Source: Streptomyces sp. NBC_00459
GTDB lineage: Bacteria; Actinomycetota; Actinomycetes; Streptomycetales; Streptomycetaceae
Assembly (NCBI RefSeq): GCF_036013955.1
Contig: NZ_CP107903.1
Span: 4,216,001 to 4,280,000, forward strand
Direction: 5' to 3'
Length of the DNA stretch: 64,000 bases
The translations under genes were made by a program, and so were the position numbers. Positions 60,096 to 64,000 of the stretch are shown in pieces (positions within the stretch are counted from its first letter, which is position 1; every line of letters begins with the position of its first letter). The notes beneath the pieces are model-generated. The model saw only the letters and a list, made by a program, of their open reading frames with translations. It was not told where the DNA came from and searched no databases.

Positions 60096-60920
60096 CTATG
60101 CCGCCCCGCGTTGCAGCGCCTCGCACACGGCCACCGATTCACGCGCCCCGAGGGTGACCGCCCGGCCACAGTGGGCGATCCACGCCGCCATACCCTCCGG
60201 AGTGCCGGAGACATAGCCGTCGAGGGCCGCCAGATAGGCCGCGCGACCCGGTTCCGCGTGGCCGACCTCGGCCGGGCACACGGACTTCGGGTCGAGGCCG
60301 CTGCCGACCAGGACGATCCGCTCGGCCGCGCGCGCGACAAGGCCGTTGTGGGAGCCGAAGGGACGCAGTGCGAGGAGTTCGCCGTGCACGACGGCGGCCG
60401 TGACCAGGGCAGGGGCCGAGCCTCCCGCGATGATCAGTTCCGCGAGCCCCTCCAGCCGCCCGGACACCTCGGCCGCGCTCGGCAGCGGCAGTTCGACCGT
60501 CGGCTCGTCGACCGGCTCACCGTCCTGCCGCGGACGCCCCACCTCGTCGCCCGTACCCGCGGCGGCGACCAGATGCAGCCGGGCCAGCACGCGCAGCGGC
60601 GACTGACGCCAGATGGACAGGAGTTGGCCCGCCTCCGCGGTCAGCCGGAGGGCAGCGCCGACGACCCTGGCCTCGTCGTCACCGCTGAAGTCGGTGCGCC
60701 GGCGCACCTCTTCGAGCGCCCAGTCGGCGCCGGAGAGGGCCGCGGAGCCGCGCGCACCGCGCAGTGCCGCCTCGCCGGTGATCTCGTTGCTGCGCCGCCG
60801 CATGATGCGATGTCCGTAGACCCGGTCCACGGCCTTGCGTACGGACTCCACGGAATCGGCCACCCCGGGAAGTGATCCCAGGGCCGCGAGCGGGTCGGCG
60901 TTCGCGTCTGTCGTACTCAT
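60096..60920 (-). CDS. Fic-fold-like protein with degenerate motif (often annotated oxidoreductase)
   Basis: 274 residues from ATG 60920. Mostly helical, with RPFGSHNGLVARAAERI near residue 197, which lines up with the Fic motif HPFxxGNGR but has Arg for the catalytic His and lacks the second Gly/Arg. So AMP-transfer activity is unlikely. Conserved in Streptomyces at this place. Divergent from the ATPase gene at 61022. Confidence 0.75.
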   Translation of the reverse strand: MSTTDANADPLAALGSLPGVADSVESVRKAVDRVYGHRIMRRRSNEITGEAALRGARGSAALSGADWALEEVRRRTDFSGDDEARVVGAALRLTAEAGQLLSIWRQSPLRVLARLHLVAAAGTGDEVGRPRQDGEPVDEPTVELPLPSAAEVSGRLEGLAELIIAGGSAPALVTAAVVHGELLALRPFGSHNGLVARAAERIVLVGSGLDPKSVCPAEVGHAEPGRAAYLAALDGYVSGTPEGMAAWIAHCGRAVTLGARESVAVCEALQRGAA

Positions 60921-60991
60921 GAGTACGACCCTACGCACTCCGGGGAGCCAACCCACGAAGGAGTGGACTTCCTCACGCCCCCTGGACACTC

Positions 60992-61019
60992 TTGGCGATC
61001 ACTGCACTACCGTTAGTGA
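60992..61019 (+). promoter_or_regulatory. Candidate promoter of the CooC/ParA-type gene (leaderless)
   Basis: TTGGCG at 60992-60997, 16-bp spacer, TAGTGA at 61014-61019. The -10 ends 2 bp before ATG 61022, so the mRNA would be leaderless or start a few bases into the gene region. Modest match to the HrdB consensus. Confidence 0.4.
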
Positions 61020-61021
61020 AC

Positions 61022-62005
61022 ATGAAAATTGCTTTCGTCGGGAAGGGCGGCAGCGGCAAGACCACGCTGTCCTCCCTGTTCGTCCGTCACCTCGCCGCCT
61101 CCGGCGCGCCGGTCCTCGCCATCGACGCCGACATCAACCAGCATCTGGGCGCCGCGCTCGGCCTCCACGACTCCGAGGCCGCCGCGATGCCCGCGATGGG
61201 CGAGCGGATGGAGCTGATCAAGGAGTACCTCCGCGGTGCGAATCCACGCATCGCCTGCGCCGACGCGATGATCAAGACGACGCCACCCGGCGAGGGCTCG
61301 CGGCTGCTGCGGATCCAGGAGACCAATCCGGTGTACGACGCCTGTGCGCGGCCGGTGGAACTCGACGGCGGCGCCGTCCGTTTGATGGTCACCGGCCCGT
61401 TCACCGAAGCCGATCTCGGAGTGGCCTGCTACCACTCCAAGACGGGCGCGGTGGAGCTGTGCCTGAACCATCTCGTCGACGGCCCGAGCGAGTATGTCGT
61501 CGTCGACATGACCGCGGGCTCCGACTCCTTCGCGTCCGGCCTGTTCACCCGCTTCGACATCACGTTCCTCGTCGCCGAACCGACCCGGAAGGGAGTCTCC
61601 GTCTATCGCCAGTACAAGGAGTACGCCCAGGACTTCGGGGTCACCCTGAAGGTCGTCGGCAACAAGGTGCAGGGTCAGGACGACCTCGACTTCCTCCGCG
61701 CCGAGGTCGGGGACGACCTTCTGGAGACGGTCGGGCACTCGGACTGGGTACGCGCCCTGGAGAAGGGCCGGCTCTCCCGGTTCGAGTTCCTGGAGGACAC
61801 CAACCGCCGTTCCCTGCGCCGGTTGCACACGGCCGTCGACGCCACGTACGAGCTGCGTGACTGGGAGCGCTACACGCACCAGATGGTCCACTTCCACCTG
61901 AAGAACGCCCACTCCTGGGCCAACGCCCGCACCGGGGTCGACCTGGCGGCCCAGGTCGACCCCGGCTTCGTACTGGGCGAGGAGCCGGCGGCAACCACCG
62001 TCTGA
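61022..62005 (+). CDS. CooC/ParA-type nucleotide-binding ATPase
   Basis: 327 residues from ATG 61022. N-terminal Walker A KIAFVGKGGSGKTTLSSLF, then LAIDADINQHLGAALG (Walker A' type), and VVVDMTAGSDSF as Walker B. Closest in pattern to CooC/ATP-binding maturation proteins for metal centres. Single gene between divergent promoters; substrate unknown. The 30 bp-longer frame to 60992 overlaps its promoter and is not used. Confidence 0.88.
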   Translation: MKIAFVGKGGSGKTTLSSLFVRHLAASGAPVLAIDADINQHLGAALGLHDSEAAAMPAMGERMELIKEYLRGANPRIACADAMIKTTPPGEGSRLLRIQETNPVYDACARPVELDGGAVRLMVTGPFTEADLGVACYHSKTGAVELCLNHLVDGPSEYVVVDMTAGSDSFASGLFTRFDITFLVAEPTRKGVSVYRQYKEYAQDFGVTLKVVGNKVQGQDDLDFLRAEVGDDLLETVGHSDWVRALEKGRLSRFEFLEDTNRRSLRRLHTAVDATYELRDWERYTHQMVHFHLKNAHSWANARTGVDLAAQVDPGFVLGEEPAATTV

Positions 62006-62126
62006 GGTCGGGTGCGCGCAGCGCCCCGATAGGGGCGCGGGGAACTGCGCGACCAGCCCTCACCGACCCGCACCCGGCAAACCGCCCCGAACGACCCGCC
62101 GCGAACGACCCGCACCCGGCGGAGCG

Positions 62127-63404
62127 CTACCGCTTGGCCGCCGGAGCCCCCGGTACCCCCTTGGGTGCCGGGGCCGGGCGCCCGGCCAGGAAGGCCTCCC
62201 AACCCCCCTTCGGAGCCTCACCGACCCCCAGCGTGCGCATCTTCGCCAGCGTCTGCGGGTCCTGCGCGTCCAGCCAGTCGGCGAGCTGCCGGAAGGAGAC
62301 GCACCGGACGTCGGCCTTCGTGCAGACGCGTTCGATGACCTCCTCGACGGCACGCATGTAGACGCCGCCGTTCCAGGACTCGAAGTGGTTGCCGATGAGC
62401 AAGGGCGCGCGGTTGCCGTCGTGGGCGCGCTCGAAGCCCTTGAGGAGACCGTCGCGGAACTGGTCGCCCCAGTACTCGTGCCGGCCCTCGGCGCCCGTAC
62501 GCGCACCGGACTGGTTCATGTAGAAGTTGTAGTCCATGGTCAGCGTCTCGAAGCTGCGGCCGGGGACCGGGACGAGCTGCATGGACAGGTCCCACAGGCC
62601 CTGCTTCTTCGCGGGCCAGAGCTGGTCGTTGACCCCGCTCGTGTCGTAGCGGAAGCCCAGTTCGCGGGCCGCGCTCATGAAGTTCTTCTGCCCTTCCAGG
62701 CATGGCGTTCGTGCGCCGACGAGTTCCTTCTCGTAGTCGAAGGGCAGCGGGGAAGCCTTCTTCATGCCCGTGGTGGTCTTCCAGGACTTCACGAAACGTT
62801 TCGCCTGGGCGATCTCGTCCTTCCAGTCCTCCACCGACCACTCGCCGACCCCACCCCCGCTGCCGCAGAAGTGGCCGTTGAAGTGGGTGCCGATCTCGCT
62901 GCCCTCCAGCCAGGCGAGCCGCAACTGCTTCACGGTGTCGGCGATGCCCTGCTCGTCGTTGAAGCCGATGTCGGAGCGGCCCGGCGAGTGCTGGGGCGGC
63001 CGGTAGAGGTCGCGCTTGTCCTCCGGGAGCAGGTACACGCCGCTCAGGAAGTACGTCATCGTCGCCTTGTTGGCCTTGGCCACCTTGCGGAAGCGGGAGA
63101 ACAGCCGCTGGCTGTCCTCGCCCGCGCCGTCCCAGGAGAAGACGACGAACTGCGGCGGCTTCTGGCCGGGCTTGAGCCGCTCGGGCCTTGGCTGGTAGGG
63201 CTGGGCTCCGGTGTACGCGGTGGAGCCGTCGCCGATCAGCCGGACCGCGCTCTTGGGTGCCGGGGCCGGCGCCGCCTTCTTGGCGCCGTGCGTGCCTTCC
63301 TTCACACCGGAGGAGCCGGTGGTTCCCGCCCCGCAGCCGGCGAGTGACGCGGCACAGGCCGCGACGGCCACGACGCCCGCGGCGATCCTCTTGGTGACGG
63401 CCAT
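62127..63404 (-). CDS. Secreted lipoprotein, polysaccharide-deacetylase-like
   Basis: 425 residues. Lipobox ASLAGC near residue 24. The body has FSWDGAGEDSQRLFSRFRK and IGTHFNGHFCG with His-x3-His-like pair, the layout of NodB-type polysaccharide deacetylases/glycoside hydrolases family, and a conserved C-terminal LLIGNHFESWNGGVY. Likely acts on cell-wall or capsular glycans. A Pro/Ala linker (APAPAP) follows the lipid anchor. Confidence 0.83.
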   Translation of the reverse strand: MAVTKRIAAGVVAVAACAASLAGCGAGTTGSSGVKEGTHGAKKAAPAPAPKSAVRLIGDGSTAYTGAQPYQPRPERLKPGQKPPQFVVFSWDGAGEDSQRLFSRFRKVAKANKATMTYFLSGVYLLPEDKRDLYRPPQHSPGRSDIGFNDEQGIADTVKQLRLAWLEGSEIGTHFNGHFCGSGGGVGEWSVEDWKDEIAQAKRFVKSWKTTTGMKKASPLPFDYEKELVGARTPCLEGQKNFMSAARELGFRYDTSGVNDQLWPAKKQGLWDLSMQLVPVPGRSFETLTMDYNFYMNQSGARTGAEGRHEYWGDQFRDGLLKGFERAHDGNRAPLLIGNHFESWNGGVYMRAVEEVIERVCTKADVRCVSFRQLADWLDAQDPQTLAKMRTLGVGEAPKGGWEAFLAGRPAPAPKGVPGAPAAKR

Positions 63405-63711
63405 GTCCGCCCACCTCTTCCTTCGTTCGGGCCGGCGCTTTCGGGCGCGGCGCCGTCAAGGTGGCATGGAGACCAGGAAGGAATTAGTACGACAAGCCGA
63501 TCAAAAGTTCAGTTCACTCGCCAGAGTGATTTATTAACCCATTTGCCCCGAAATTACATACACGCCCTTTACTGTGCATTACGATCCGTTTACCGAGCGT
63601 TGAAAATCCCGCCGCTTGCACGCCGTGACCCACGGCCGCGACCCGACCCCCCGCCATCGACGGGGGGACCACCTGTTCCGCGACCGCGCTGCCCCGGAGG
63701 AGACGGGAAAC
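63405..63711. promoter_or_regulatory. Intergenic region between deacetylase and SulP genes
   Basis: 307 bp, with a relatively AT-rich centre (63484-63600) that probably holds both divergent promoters. TCACTC-GCCA-GAGTGA at 63514-63529 is a small perfect dyad. No gene seen. Confidence 0.5.
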
Positions 63712-64000
63712 ATGTCTGCCTGCGTCCCCACTCGCGCCCCCGACCGGACTCGGACGAAGCGCATGCACCAGCCACACAGCCCCCCACAGCCGCCGACACC
63801 GCCCCGCCGCTTCCGCATCGCGGGCGCTGATGTGTCGGCCTCCATCGCGGTCTTCCTGATCGCCCTGCCCCTCTCCCTGGGGATCGCCCTCGCCACCGGC
63901 GCACCGCTCCAGGCCGGCCTGGTCGCCGCCGCCGTCGGCGGACTCGTCGCCGGACGGCTCGGCGGCTCCCCGCTCCAGGTGAGCGGCCCCGCCGCCGGGC
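63712..64000 (+). CDS. SulP-family anion transporter, N-terminal part (continues past window)
   Basis: ATG 63712 has a GGAGGAG ribosome site. 96 residues are visible: a Pro-rich cytoplasmic start, then ADVSASIAVFLIALPLSLGI, ATGAPLQAGLVAAAVGGLVA and GGSPLQVSGPAAG, the SulP signature (transmembrane helices 1-2 and the conserved SGPAAG). Such Streptomyces proteins often carry a fused carbonic anhydrase; that end is outside. Confidence 0.88.
   Translation, partial: MSACVPTRAPDRTRTKRMHQPHSPPQPPTPPRRFRIAGADVSASIAVFLIALPLSLGIALATGAPLQAGLVAAAVGGLVAGRLGGSPLQVSGPAAG

Overview
The window is a high-GC actinobacterial chromosome, almost certainly Streptomyces. The evidence is the extreme GC3 of the genes, GTG and ATGA/GTGA-coupled starts, and a right half whose gene order matches the conserved core segment around bldG, topA and tmk (S. 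coelicolor SCO3540-SCO3561, recalled from memory rather than searched).

Region 1 (1-9719) is a secondary-metabolite locus. It opens with the C-terminal part of a stand-alone NRPS adenylation protein. A tightly packed operon for a 7-deazapurine nucleoside follows: QueD, QueE, GTP cyclohydrolase I, GMP reductase/IMPDH-like, phosphoribosyltransferase, UbiD-type decarboxylase, Nudix hydrolase, MFS exporter and HAD phosphatase, plus a convergent PfkB nucleoside-type kinase. There is no QueC or nitrile hydratase, but there are a PRPP transferase and a UbiD decarboxylase. That is the tubercidin-type logic: GTP to CDG, attach ribose-5-P, edit the base, decarboxylate, dephosphorylate, export. The queE reading frame is interrupted by 7 bp carrying a stop codon.

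Region 2 (9720-18915) holds NRPS debris (frameshifted MbtH and a carrier-protein scrap on the minus strand), a small secreted peptide gene, then a compact NRPS: a free-standing carrier protein, a free-standing A domain, and a C-A-PCP-reductase protein whose A-domain code looks proline-like. The expected product is a short reductively released peptide (aldehyde or imine). A conserved small protein and a LuxR-type regulator end the region.

Region 3 (19070-33837) is a probable integrated island. A 79-bp direct repeat made of the 3' half of tRNA-Thr(CGT) and its terminator lies at 19070-19148, and again at 33727-33805 as part of the intact tRNA gene. Inside are a complete IS21-family element with 5-bp target duplication, a 2,304-residue secreted RHS protein with a pretoxin HINT domain and an unrecognised C-terminal toxin, an overlapping candidate immunity gene, two tandem S1-like small genes, and a secreted LamG-type partner. 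No integrase is present.

Region 4 (33944-64000) is housekeeping core: lipoprotein alpha/beta hydrolase, holB, an MFS-Tmk fusion, topA, a methyltransferase, a lipoprotein, proton-pumping pyrophosphatase, an anti-sigma-like kinase and bldG, an MrfA-type helicase, a Tad pilus locus, a HAD protein, a probable 6S RNA, a degenerate Fic-like protein, a CooC/ParA-type ATPase, a polysaccharide-deacetylase-like lipoprotein and the start of a SulP transporter.
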